Notes under the pieces: generated by a model | What the model was told of the DNA's origin: nothing | What the model saw: the letters and a program-made list of their open reading frames with translations, nothing else | Database searches by the model: none | Position numbers and translations under genes: made by a program | Source: a virus | Reading direction: 5' to 3' (one strand) | Virus record (IMG/VR): IMGVR_UViG_3300029266_001176 | Span: 1-24,651 of that record | Length of the DNA: 24,651 nucleotides | Shown here: positions 7,292 to 14,839 of the stretch, piece after piece | Numbering within the stretch: the first letter of the stretch is position 1 | How the letters are laid out: each line of letters begins with the position of its first letter

Positions 7292-9724
7292 ATGGCTACA
7301 AACTTATTCCATAGAGGAGTAGATTCCAGAATTATAACTGAACTAGAAAATCGTAGGACTGGCAAGACCAGAATACGTGCCGCTTCTTTTGATGTTCAAG
7401 AACAAGAAAGAAATGGAAAATATTTTCCTAGTACACAACGACAAGCTTGGGTAAAAATATATGATCATACTGGCGCAGTATTTTTAGCATATGGCTGGGA
7501 TGCACTTAATGAGTTAAATGAAACATATGTTCTTCCTAATGGCACTGAAAGATTAGCATATAGATTAGATACATTAGAAACAGCCATTGCCGGAGATTAT
7601 GGATCATTACGTAATTTTAAATTAAATTTCACTATCAATATTAGACAGCCAGAAAAAATTAATGAACGATTTGATGAAATATTTAAAAGGGCTGTTGATG
7701 CATTTCAAATAGGTAAAAAAATATGCATTCAATATGGTTATAAAGATTTTTATGGGGGATATGATAAAGATGTGCATCATTCGCCATCGAACCCTGATGA
7801 TACAGTAGGATTCAACGCAGGATCTTTAGGAGTTACGGATTCTGAAGGCAAAGAAATAACCGGAGAAATATATACAGTAGTGAAGCCAGAATTTACTATA
7901 GCATCATTAAATAAAATAATGTTTTCCGTATCTGGAGTAGGCCCGGGCGCACAAATAGGGGAAAAAAATATATCAGATTCTTTTGATTTTAGATTATTAG
8001 CAAAATCCAACCCCGGCATGTATAAAGTAGAGGGCGATAAACAACCGACATTTATTACTAATTACGATTTAGATGATGATGAAGGACGATATGCCCCGGT
8101 ACATAATATAATTGATTGGATAGACTTCGATGTGCAAAGTCGTATACGAGAATATGAAGGCGATGATGCTGATGATGATTTTGAAACTAAAAATGGTGTC
8201 GGAACAATTGGAGACTATCAACCACCTCCGGTCGATCCAGATGGCGATTATGGAAATGTAGGTTTTGTAGTATTTAAATTTGATGAAGAATATTATACTA
8301 ATCCACTTCAGATTGATGCAGAAGATCAAGGAGATGCATATGCATATTATGTTACATTACAATATCTGACTTGGTTATTTAATTGGTCATTACAGCCTCG
8401 AGGTATACCGCCGGCAGCGAAAGATGCACAGAGAGAACAAAAGAAAAAAGAAGGTTCAAAAGATTATTACAAATACTTAATTCAATGTGATAAAGAGACT
8501 TCCAGAGCAGACCTAGCATTTGCAGACAGAGTAGGTGGTGCTATAACATATGTGCCTAGTGCAGACCCATTATCTGTAATATTTAATTATGGTAGTTATA
8601 CTACAGATCCATCTAAAGCTTCTACATATGGAGCATTAATGGAAAGCTATAATTGGTGGTATGCTCTAGCGGGTGCTGCCCTAGGAACAGTAGGAACTGT
8701 AGCTTCTTTAGGTGTTGGTTCTGTAGCAGCTGTAGGAGCTGGTGCTTTAATTGCAAGTATGGGATATCAAGAAAACTTAGAAAATATAATTTCATTTTCG
8801 AGTAACGAGAAAGATGACGACCAAGTTCATGATGCACTTAATACGGCATCGACTTTTGGAATTCAAGATAAACTTTCAATGAAACCAGAGATAGGCAATT
8901 TAAGTAACATTCTAATAAATAGGGATTGTATCGCAGGAATATTTGATGAAATGGGAGCACTTAAACGTACTAAAGAAAAAGAAGATGAAGAAGTTAGTAA
9001 AGTAACGGTTGAGAAATTTTTTAAAAAACTATTTGAAATAATTAAATCTGCATCAGGCGGGACAATACAATTGAAGGCAGTTGAAGATCCAGATAACACA
9101 GATCCATTTATTAACAAACTGCTTATAATTAATGAAAATGCCCCTCCATCAACAGAAAATATTAAAGTTCCTGTATTTAATAAAAATGATGGGAGTGTTA
9201 TTGAAATGTCTCTTAAATCTAAAATTCCTAAGGCAATGCAAGTTGCAGCTGCAACTCAAGGAGACAGTAATATCGAAGATATAGAAAATCAAGAAAATCC
9301 ATCTGATAATGAGACTGAAGATGAGGTGACAGCAAATCCAGTAACTATTGCAAGTGAAAAAGATGGATTAGTAAAAAATAAATTTGCATCTGCTAATGTA
9401 AAATCATTTAGTGCTTTATTATCAAAATTTGTCAATCGAGAAAATTCATTTTCTAAAACTAAGGTAAATAGAAAACTTACTAGATTTCCTTTGACAATGA
9501 CTCTAGTTATACAAGGCATTACTGGTTTTAAATTTGGAGATACAATAACTAGTCAAATGTTACCCCCCAAGTATAGAGAAGAAATAATTAATAAGGGATA
9601 TCAAACAGATGTAATTTTTACTGTAACTAAAGTAACGCAGCAGATCACCGGCAATTCATGGACAACTACATTAGATACTGTAATGAGATTTGCTCCTGGA
9701 ACTAAAACTACTAAAATACAATAA
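7292..9724 (+). CDS. Large baseplate hub-like protein
   Basis: The 810-residue protein follows the LysM gene without a gap, as hub genes do in many contractile tails. The N-terminal ~220 residues are beta-rich (SFDVQEQERNGKYFPS, then WVKIYDHTGAVFLAYGWD and an FTINIRQ strand). The C-terminal part has the hub-like pattern FPLTMTLVIQGITGFKFGDTI followed by FTVTKVTQQI and WTTTLDTVMRF, as in gp27/gp44/VgrG-type domains. Unusual features are a Gly/Ala-rich hydrophobic segment near residues 450-493 and an acidic, disordered-looking stretch near 655-690. Together these point to the central hub that joins tube and spike. No lysozyme motif (as in T4 gp5) was seen. The hub call is moderate to good; the domain boundaries are approximate. 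Confidence 0.7.
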   Translation: MATNLFHRGVDSRIITELENRRTGKTRIRAASFDVQEQERNGKYFPSTQRQAWVKIYDHTGAVFLAYGWDALNELNETYVLPNGTERLAYRLDTLETAIAGDYGSLRNFKLNFTINIRQPEKINERFDEIFKRAVDAFQIGKKICIQYGYKDFYGGYDKDVHHSPSNPDDTVGFNAGSLGVTDSEGKEITGEIYTVVKPEFTIASLNKIMFSVSGVGPGAQIGEKNISDSFDFRLLAKSNPGMYKVEGDKQPTFITNYDLDDDEGRYAPVHNIIDWIDFDVQSRIREYEGDDADDDFETKNGVGTIGDYQPPPVDPDGDYGNVGFVVFKFDEEYYTNPLQIDAEDQGDAYAYYVTLQYLTWLFNWSLQPRGIPPAAKDAQREQKKKEGSKDYYKYLIQCDKETSRADLAFADRVGGAITYVPSADPLSVIFNYGSYTTDPSKASTYGALMESYNWWYALAGAALGTVGTVASLGVGSVAAVGAGALIASMGYQENLENIISFSSNEKDDDQVHDALNTASTFGIQDKLSMKPEIGNLSNILINRDCIAGIFDEMGALKRTKEKEDEEVSKVTVEKFFKKLFEIIKSASGGTIQLKAVEDPDNTDPFINKLLIINENAPPSTENIKVPVFNKNDGSVIEMSLKSKIPKAMQVAAATQGDSNIEDIENQENPSDNETEDEVTANPVTIASEKDGLVKNKFASANVKSFSALLSKFVNRENSFSKTKVNRKLTRFPLTMTLVIQGITGFKFGDTITSQMLPPKYREEIINKGYQTDVIFTVTKVTQQITGNSWTTTLDTVMRFAPGTKTTKIQ

Positions 9725-10483
9725 ATGAGAAGACGTTTAAATTATAGAAGACCGTTCAATGTAAGAGAATCAGAAGTAACTGTAGATTACACTAATGGCA
9801 AAGAATATGTTTTTTATGATCCTACTGTACAAGGTGCTCAAGAATATTTTGGATTCTATTATACATTATTATCTGGTCAAGTATATATGGGATCTGATCA
9901 TACAAAAAGTCCAAGAATACCATTACATAATCCTCCTAGGAGTTCTTTTGATAAAAAGAATAAAGTATATTACGAACTAACTGGTGATGCTTTTGATAGA
10001 TATAGTTACCCTATATATTATTATCCGGAGCCAACTAACGAACAATATGATAAAGGAGTCTTGAAACGTACATTTGTACAAAAACGTAATGAACCTGGAA
10101 TCATAGTAGAAATAGATCCTAAAACCGATCAAATATATAATAATCGTAATATGCCTGGTATTAATGCATATTTATGGGATCAGCATTCAATTAATTGGAC
10201 AATTGCCGGGAATATTACTGAAGTAAGAAAAACTAATCAGCGAGTGTTAGAAAAGGCCAATCAATCCATGGATGGTATATTAAATTACCTAGGCGATGTA
10301 GATGAATTGCATAAAGATTTACCTATACTTAATAATCAAGGTTATTTATATACTAATGGGGGAGAATATAAGCTCGCGAATGGCGAAGATTATGTTGGAC
10401 CTTATCATGTACATCCTACAAAAGGAGCAATGGTAGGTTCTAGACATTCTGAAAATCCGCATGATTATTTATATCCATATTAA
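9725..10483 (+). CDS. Virion/baseplate-associated protein of unknown role with YHVHP motif
   Basis: This 252-residue, Tyr-rich protein starts immediately after the hub-like stop codon, so it is part of the late tail operon. The C-terminus contains G225-P-Y-H-V-H-P and GAMVGSRH, with His at 228, 230, 241 and 246. The N-terminal region has a related pattern (G43-F-Y ... GSDH at 56-59), suggesting an internal duplication. Similar Tyr/His/Gly motifs are common in structural proteins of marine phages, but I cannot name a function. The His cluster could bind a metal, as in some phage spike tips. It is followed by the polymerase gene and by a change of promoter type, so it probably ends the tail module. 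Confidence 0.65.
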   Translation: MRRRLNYRRPFNVRESEVTVDYTNGKEYVFYDPTVQGAQEYFGFYYTLLSGQVYMGSDHTKSPRIPLHNPPRSSFDKKNKVYYELTGDAFDRYSYPIYYYPEPTNEQYDKGVLKRTFVQKRNEPGIIVEIDPKTDQIYNNRNMPGINAYLWDQHSINWTIAGNITEVRKTNQRVLEKANQSMDGILNYLGDVDELHKDLPILNNQGYLYTNGGEYKLANGEDYVGPYHVHPTKGAMVGSRHSENPHDYLYPY

Positions 10484-10484
10484 T

Positions 10485-10513
10485 TAGGTTTTACGAAAAA
10501 AAGCTCTTATATT
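10485..10513 (+). promoter_or_regulatory. Candidate early/middle promoter before DNA polymerase gene
   Basis: The sequence matches TTAGG-N6-GAAAAAAAG-N2-CTTATATT with the same spacing as the two copies before the SSB gene (13901-13930 and 13989-14018). The first T of the box is at 10484. TAGGTT and TATATT are 17 nt apart, the spacing of a -35/-10 pair. TATATT ends 6 nt before the ATG, so the leader would be very short or absent. Confidence 0.6.
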
Positions 10514-10519
10514 CATATA

Positions 10520-11869
10520 ATGTTTGTAATAGAGAGTAGTTCCGAGTTTGATAGAGTTAAAGAAAGATTAAAGGATACAGATAGTTTTTGGATTCCTATG
10601 TTCTCTGATGTATATAAACATTACACTCATAATCGACTAAGTTACATATATATCTATTGTATTAATGAAGACTTAGAATATATCGTTTCATTCAATCATA
10701 CAGATTGCTTAAGTATACAAAGACACCGTCTGCAAGAACTTGCAAGTACATGTAATATATTTGTATTAGCTAAGAAACGCTTTGCAAAGTTTTATGCCGG
10801 AAAATGCTATGATGCTGATCTAATGGCATGGTGGCAGACCAATAGAATGTTACCATTAAATGAAACTAATACAGCAGCACATGATATGTGGAACCGGTGG
10901 TGGCATAACGAAACTAACACAAATGATTGGTTGCCGATAACAAGACATGCTGATAGATGTACTGCCATGAAAGATGTATTCATGAAGTATTATAATACTT
11001 TTGAATTGTCAGATAAATTTGAGAAATATGAATCATATGTTATAGATAATTTTTTTGCAATAGAACAAAATGGACTACAAGTAGATATCGAAACATATAC
11101 AGATAAATTTCAAACTAACGGCATCCATTCTAATAAAGTATATACAGAATACAATTTATATACAAGTACAGGTAGGCCTTCAAATAAATTTGGCGGAGTT
11201 AATTTTGCAGCATTGAATAAAGAAGATGGTAGTAGAAATGCATTTGTATCTAGATTTGAACATGGAATGTTATTGGAATTTGATTATGATGCATACCATG
11301 TAAGATTAATTGCAGATATAATTGATTATGATTTGCCAGATGGTTCTATACATGAATATTTTGGATGTCAATATTTTGGTAAAGAAGAATTATCAAAAGA
11401 AGAATATGAACAAAGTAAAAAAATTACATTTAGATTGTTATACGGAGGCATAGATAAAGACTTTGCACAAATACCATTCTTTGGTAAAACTCAGATATAT
11501 GTTAAAGAATTATGGAAAAAATTTAAATCTAAAGGATATATTGAAACTCCTTATTTTAAACGGCCAATGCATAAAGATAATTTATTTGAAATGAATCCTA
11601 ACAAATTATTTAATTATCAATTGCAAGCATCTGAGACAGAACATAATATGTTGATATTGAATGAACTGAATGAGTACATGTCAGGGCATGATAGCAAATT
11701 AATATTATATACTTATGATTCATTTTTATTTGATTTTAACTTGAATGAAGGAAAAGATAAAATTTTAGAATTAAAAAACATTATTTCTGAGAACGGAAAA
11801 TATCCAGTTAAGATAAAGGCTGGTATCAATTATGGGGTTATGAAAGACATGACTTCCAAGGTCGTTTAA
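10520..11869 (+). CDS. Compact family A DNA polymerase (polymerase domain; no active proofreading domain seen)
   Basis: The 449-residue protein has the family A polymerase motifs in order: TSTGRPSNKFGGVNF (215-229; T.TGR..S), motif A LLEFDYDAYHVRL with D255, motif B SKKITFRLLYG with K300, F304 and Y308, NYQLQ at 365-369 (the Pol I N845/Q849 pair), and motif C YTYDSFLFD with D400. The two catalytic Asp are present. By eye alignment to E. coli Pol I, E710 is replaced by His260, H881 by Tyr399 and E883 by Ser401. The first ~170 residues could be a decayed exonuclease-like domain, but the DEDD residues are not evident. Rhodothermus phage RM378, a distant T4 relative, has a split family A polymerase, so proofreading may be encoded elsewhere. 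T4 itself uses a family B enzyme. Confidence 0.88.
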   Translation: MFVIESSSEFDRVKERLKDTDSFWIPMFSDVYKHYTHNRLSYIYIYCINEDLEYIVSFNHTDCLSIQRHRLQELASTCNIFVLAKKRFAKFYAGKCYDADLMAWWQTNRMLPLNETNTAAHDMWNRWWHNETNTNDWLPITRHADRCTAMKDVFMKYYNTFELSDKFEKYESYVIDNFFAIEQNGLQVDIETYTDKFQTNGIHSNKVYTEYNLYTSTGRPSNKFGGVNFAALNKEDGSRNAFVSRFEHGMLLEFDYDAYHVRLIADIIDYDLPDGSIHEYFGCQYFGKEELSKEEYEQSKKITFRLLYGGIDKDFAQIPFFGKTQIYVKELWKKFKSKGYIETPYFKRPMHKDNLFEMNPNKLFNYQLQASETEHNMLILNELNEYMSGHDSKLILYTYDSFLFDFNLNEGKDKILELKNIISENGKYPVKIKAGINYGVMKDMTSKVV

Positions 11870-11877
11870 TATTTATT
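11869..11877 (+). promoter_or_regulatory. ATATTTATT element before nuclease-like gene
   Basis: The core is 14 nt before the ATG at 11892, starting at the last base of the polymerase stop codon. It fits the recurrent ATATTTAT(A/T) element. A Shine-Dalgarno sequence is weak here. Confidence 0.4.
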
Positions 11878-11891
11878 AAAAAAGTATGTGA

Positions 11892-13169
11892 ATGAATACA
11901 GATAAAATAATACATGAATGGTTTTACAGATTACCTAAAGGTTATGCAATAGCTCCGTATACAAAACAAGAACTAGATATATTAGATGAAGTGTTAGCAG
12001 AGAATGGATTATCACTAAATGAAGATGTGGATATATTGGACCAGGCATTCAATGATGCTAAGCCAGTTGATGATGAAGAAAAACAACATACATTAGAAGT
12101 TATAGAAGAATCTTTATTATTACAAGAAGGATATACCAAGGACGATTTAATTGCTGTAATTAAAGAAACCCCATTACCAGACAAATTAATTTCATATATT
12201 TCCAGATTAATAGATAGTGCAAATAGTAAAACTAGTGCATTAGATGGATTAAAGAAACGTAATTTTGATGACAAGACCGCGAAAGGGATGTTTGATAAAG
12301 CAGTTGAAATGGATAGTTACAAACAATTGCAAGATTTAGTAGCCGGCGAAGTATCAGGTATAGATTTTGATTCATTGGGAGACTCGGGAAATTTACAACC
12401 ATTTATTGATAAAATAGGATTTTCAAAAGAATATGCTGATTGGTTATATAACTATATACCCGCGGGAGGCGGAGTTAATGTAGGCGCAGGGGAAAATATA
12501 TTACGTGTTATTCTTAAAGGAGGACATGTCCCATCAAGTGGTGATGTCGGAGCAGAAGGAATAAAAATTGAATTAAAATCTACTCAATCAAGTACTTCGG
12601 CATTTAGAATGAGGGGACAATCTGGATATGGTTCCGGATATGATATTGCATTAGATATATTTGAAGCAATACAAACAGCATACGGAGATAATTTGCCGGA
12701 TGATTTTCCAGATGTAACTTCTAGCAATGCAATTCAATTATATTACAAATCAGGAAAAGAATCATTAGCAGATCAATATTTAAAAGATTTGGTAAAGAAA
12801 AACTTATTAAAAAGATCTCAAATCGTTGATATATACAGTAAAGCACTTCAACGTTTTTACAAAAGGTATCAAGGAAATATTAAAGGTGACGTGGCAGAAC
12901 CAGGAATTAATTCAGATGGCTCATTTAACATTAAAGAATTATTTCCAAGATTATCAGCATTAGAATTTAGATATTATGCAGATAGTGAACCATGGAATGA
13001 GTTCATGTCATTAAATTTTAAAAAAGATTATCTAATTATGGGCAAAGATGATTCGATTGATGAGTTAACTAAAATATTTAAGGATAAATTTAATATAGGA
13101 GCTCCTAATACCAAGCCGAAGGCCACTAGTCAAGATTCCATGACAGCAACTCAATTAAAATCAACATAG
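11892..13169 (+). CDS. PD-(D/E)XK nuclease-like protein
   Basis: The 425-residue protein has an N-terminal acidic, helical half (about 1-180) and a central restriction-endonuclease-like core: GAGENILRVIL (E201), then SSGDVGAEGIKIELKS with D218 and the E227-x-K229 pair. This E...D...ExK arrangement is the signature of the PD-(D/E)XK nuclease fold. The following Gly/Ser/Arg-rich segment (about 231-250) and helix DIALDIFEAIQ complete the core. The C-terminal ~30 residues are low complexity. The substrate is unknown. Placed between the polymerase and SSB genes, it could act in DNA repair, recombination-intermediate processing or host DNA breakdown. The catalytic motif is clear; the biological role is not. 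Confidence 0.65.
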   Translation: MNTDKIIHEWFYRLPKGYAIAPYTKQELDILDEVLAENGLSLNEDVDILDQAFNDAKPVDDEEKQHTLEVIEESLLLQEGYTKDDLIAVIKETPLPDKLISYISRLIDSANSKTSALDGLKKRNFDDKTAKGMFDKAVEMDSYKQLQDLVAGEVSGIDFDSLGDSGNLQPFIDKIGFSKEYADWLYNYIPAGGGVNVGAGENILRVILKGGHVPSSGDVGAEGIKIELKSTQSSTSAFRMRGQSGYGSGYDIALDIFEAIQTAYGDNLPDDFPDVTSSNAIQLYYKSGKESLADQYLKDLVKKNLLKRSQIVDIYSKALQRFYKRYQGNIKGDVAEPGINSDGSFNIKELFPRLSALEFRYYADSEPWNEFMSLNFKKDYLIMGKDDSIDELTKIFKDKFNIGAPNTKPKATSQDSMTATQLKST

Positions 13170-13178
13170 GAAAATATT

Positions 13179-13565
13179 TTGAGAACACAATTATTATGCA
13201 CATTTGCACATAAAAAAGATTTGGATCTGATAGCAGATTATATTGCAACATCATACGATGTATCAGAGAAAAGAATGTTTGTGTTCTCAGATGCAGATAA
13301 TAAAAATGATTTGTATATAACATATAATGTGGAATCGGGCAATTTTAAAAGAACTCCTAACACAATATCAATACATAGAAAAAAAGATAGTAACACATTA
13401 TATACAGTTAATGCTTTGAATGTGGTAATTAAAAATTCAAACAATGGAGTATTAGACAAAACATTTATGGTTGATTGGAGTAACTATGAGAACACATTGT
13501 TATTGACAAATGGCGATGAACTAAGACGTGTTGATCTTGTACTTATAAAAAGGATTGACATATAA
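13179..13565 (+). CDS. Conserved-looking small protein of unknown function (TTG start)
   Basis: The product has 128 residues if translation begins at TTG 13179. The TTG is chosen because TAGG lies about 8 nt upstream and the first residues (RTQLLCTFAHKKDLDLIADY) look like a folded N-terminus; the next in-frame ATG would remove about 30 residues. It shows alternating strands and helices and ends in LRRVDLVLIKRIDI. No family is recognised. It starts 9 nt after the nuclease-like gene and is probably co-transcribed with it. Confidence 0.7.
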   Translation: MRTQLLCTFAHKKDLDLIADYIATSYDVSEKRMFVFSDADNKNDLYITYNVESGNFKRTPNTISIHRKKDSNTLYTVNALNVVIKNSNNGVLDKTFMVDWSNYENTLLLTNGDELRRVDLVLIKRIDI

Positions 13566-13569
13566 CTGT

Positions 13570-13578
13570 ATATTTATT
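13570..13578 (+). promoter_or_regulatory. ATATTTATT element before 92-residue gene
   Basis: TGTATATTTATTT lies 16 nt before the ATG at 13595, with AAAAGGAAAAA between as the ribosome binding site. It matches the recurrent element. Confidence 0.45.
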
Positions 13579-13594
13579 TAAAAGGAAAAAGATC

Positions 13595-13873
13595 ATGAAC
13601 TTACAAGAAAACTACAAAAGATTATTTAAAGGTAGAATCAGATCCAATGATTCAAAATTAATATCCGAGGCTATGGTTAAAGTAGATAGTGGCGAGGTTA
13701 ATGGAATGGATAGAACAGCATCTGGTACTTATGGTAGTAAAAAATGGAAACTGGAAACAGATGATGGATTTACTAGTATTTTTGTAAATGGCAAATCTAT
13801 TGACGATGATGATCCTATGTACGATAATATATTAACGACTGTCAATGACGAAGGCTACGAATTAGAAGATTAA
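13595..13873 (+). CDS. Small acidic protein of unknown function
   Basis: The 92-residue protein has a strong ribosome binding site (AAAAGGAAAAA). The C-terminal half is rich in Asp/Glu (SIDDDDPMYDNI, DEGYELED), giving an acidic protein; the N-terminal part is basic and polar. No domain is recognised. It lies between the replication-associated genes and the duplicated leader of the SSB gene. Confidence 0.65.
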   Translation: MNLQENYKRLFKGRIRSNDSKLISEAMVKVDSGEVNGMDRTASGTYGSKKWKLETDDGFTSIFVNGKSIDDDDPMYDNILTTVNDEGYELED

Positions 13874-13884
13874 AACTTTTTTTA

Positions 13885-13921
13885 ACTTTTTTTGATAATC
13901 TTAGGATAATAGAAAAAAAGT
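13885..13921. repeat. Inverted repeat, copy 1 (ACTTTTTTT ... AAAAAAAGT)
   Basis: ACTTTTTTT (13885-13893) is the exact reverse complement of AAAAAAAGT (13913-13921). A small inner pairing ATC/GAT surrounds a TTAG loop. There is no T run after the hairpin on either strand, so it does not look like a terminator. It overlaps the spacer of the promoter-like box, so operator or RNA-structure roles are possible. Confidence 0.7.
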
Positions 13922-13930
13922 ACTTATATT
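13901..13930 (+). promoter_or_regulatory. Candidate early/middle promoter, copy 1 (distal) of SSB gene
   Basis: TTAGG-N6-GAAAAAAAG-N2-CTTATATT, identical in layout to the box before the polymerase gene. TAGGAT and TATATT are separated by 17 nt. Confidence 0.6.
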
Positions 13931-13971
13931 AATAAATAATAATTAACCAATACCAAATAAAACTTTTTTTA

Positions 13972-14009
13972 ACTTTTTTTGATAATCCTTAGGATAATAG
14001 AAAAAAAGT
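13972..14009. repeat. Inverted repeat, copy 2
   Basis: ACTTTTTTT (13972-13980) pairs with AAAAAAAGT (14001-14009). The extra C turns the inner arm into ATCC-TTA-GGAT, so the inner stem is one pair longer than in copy 1. The hairpin is kept in both copies. Confidence 0.7.
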
Positions 14010-14018
14010 ACTTATATT
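13989..14018 (+). promoter_or_regulatory. Candidate early/middle promoter, copy 2 (proximal) of SSB gene
   Basis: This is the second copy of the 30-base box with the same spacing. It is followed after about 40 nt by AAAAGGAAAAC and the ATG at 14059. Two tandem promoters would give high SSB expression. Confidence 0.6.
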
Positions 14019-14058
14019 AATACTAATAAATAATAATTAATCATTTAAAAGGAAAACA

Positions 14059-14826
14059 ATGGCAATTGATTTAGACGCAATTAAAAGAAAACTTAGTCAG
14101 CTTCAGACTACCGGCACCAGACAAAACAACTTATGGAAACCGGAACCAGGTAAGCAAACAATCAGAATAGTCCCTTATCAGCACGACAGAGACAATCCAT
14201 TCAGAGAATTATATTTTCATTACGATTTAGGTAAAAAGAATTATCTATCTCCAGTGACTAACGGCAAAGCAGATCCAGTAGTGGAATTTGCAGAGAAGTT
14301 AAAAGCATCTGGTAATTCGGATGAATGGAAATTAGGTAAGAAGATGGAACCTAAAATGAGAACATATGTTCCTGTGCTAGTAAGAGGAAAAGAATCTGAA
14401 GGTGTTAAATTTTGGGGATTTGGAAAAACAGTTTATACCGAGTTATTAGGTGTAATTGCAGATCCAGATTATGGAGATATATCTGATCCTATGAATGGAA
14501 GAGATGTATTAGTAGAATTTACTCCGTCAGAAGGAGCAGGTTCATTCCCAAAAACGACAATTAGAGTTAAGCCTAATGTTACTCCAGTAACAGAGGATAA
14601 AAATGTTGCAGAAATGGTTACAAAGAATCAACCAGATCTATCAGCAATATTTAAAGAACCGACCTATGATGAACTTAAAGAAGCATTAGAGAGTTGGCTC
14701 AATCCAGAAGAATCAGGAACAGAAGAAGCTCCTAAAGCAGAAGCAAGTTCTAACGCAGGAGAATCTACTAAAGTAAATAAAGTAGATGACGTTTCTTCAG
14801 CATTCGATTCATTATTCAACGAGTAA
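14059..14826 (+). CDS. Single-stranded DNA-binding protein, T4 gp32-like
   Basis: The 255-residue protein has the layout of gp32: a basic N-terminal arm (LDAIKRKLSQL, with a KRKLS cluster like the cooperativity motif), a core with YFHYDLGKKNYLSPV and DPVVEFAEKL, aromatic strands (VKFWGFGKTVY), and a long acidic C-terminal tail ending DDVSSAFDSLFNE. It coats single strands during replication and recombination and recruits partners through the tail. Unlike T4 gp32, it contains no cysteine, so the zinc site is absent. The start has AAAAGGAAAAC upstream. The preceding duplicated AU-rich leader may serve transcription or self-regulation. It lies 13 nt before uvsX, matching the functional partnership. 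Confidence 0.9.
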   Translation: MAIDLDAIKRKLSQLQTTGTRQNNLWKPEPGKQTIRIVPYQHDRDNPFRELYFHYDLGKKNYLSPVTNGKADPVVEFAEKLKASGNSDEWKLGKKMEPKMRTYVPVLVRGKESEGVKFWGFGKTVYTELLGVIADPDYGDISDPMNGRDVLVEFTPSEGAGSFPKTTIRVKPNVTPVTEDKNVAEMVTKNQPDLSAIFKEPTYDELKEALESWLNPEESGTEEAPKAEASSNAGESTKVNKVDDVSSAFDSLFNE

Positions 14827-14839
14827 AAAGTTATAAAAT

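Larger units (their letters stand above)
13872..13946 (+). repeat. Tandem leader repeat, copy 1
   Basis: This 75-base AT-rich unit is repeated 87 bases downstream with only 7 inserted bases of difference. It contains two AACTTTTTTT blocks, a hairpin (13885-13921) and one copy of the TTAGG/GAAAAAAAG/CTTATATT promoter-like box. Confidence 0.9.
13959..14040 (+). repeat. Tandem leader repeat, copy 2
   Basis: This 82-base second copy of the 13872-13946 unit has one extra C in the hairpin loop region and a 6-base insertion in the TAATAAATAAT tail. It lies immediately before the SSB gene. Confidence 0.9.

Noticed and set aside
9795-9980. 61-codon plus-strand frame inside the 252-residue gene
   Set aside because: It is in a different frame within a well-supported gene, has no ribosome binding site, and has Ile/Tyr-rich composition typical of shadow translation.
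13885-14009. The two inverted repeats before the SSB gene as transcription terminators
   Set aside because: The T runs are in the 5' arms of the hairpins, and no T run follows the 3' arm on either strand.
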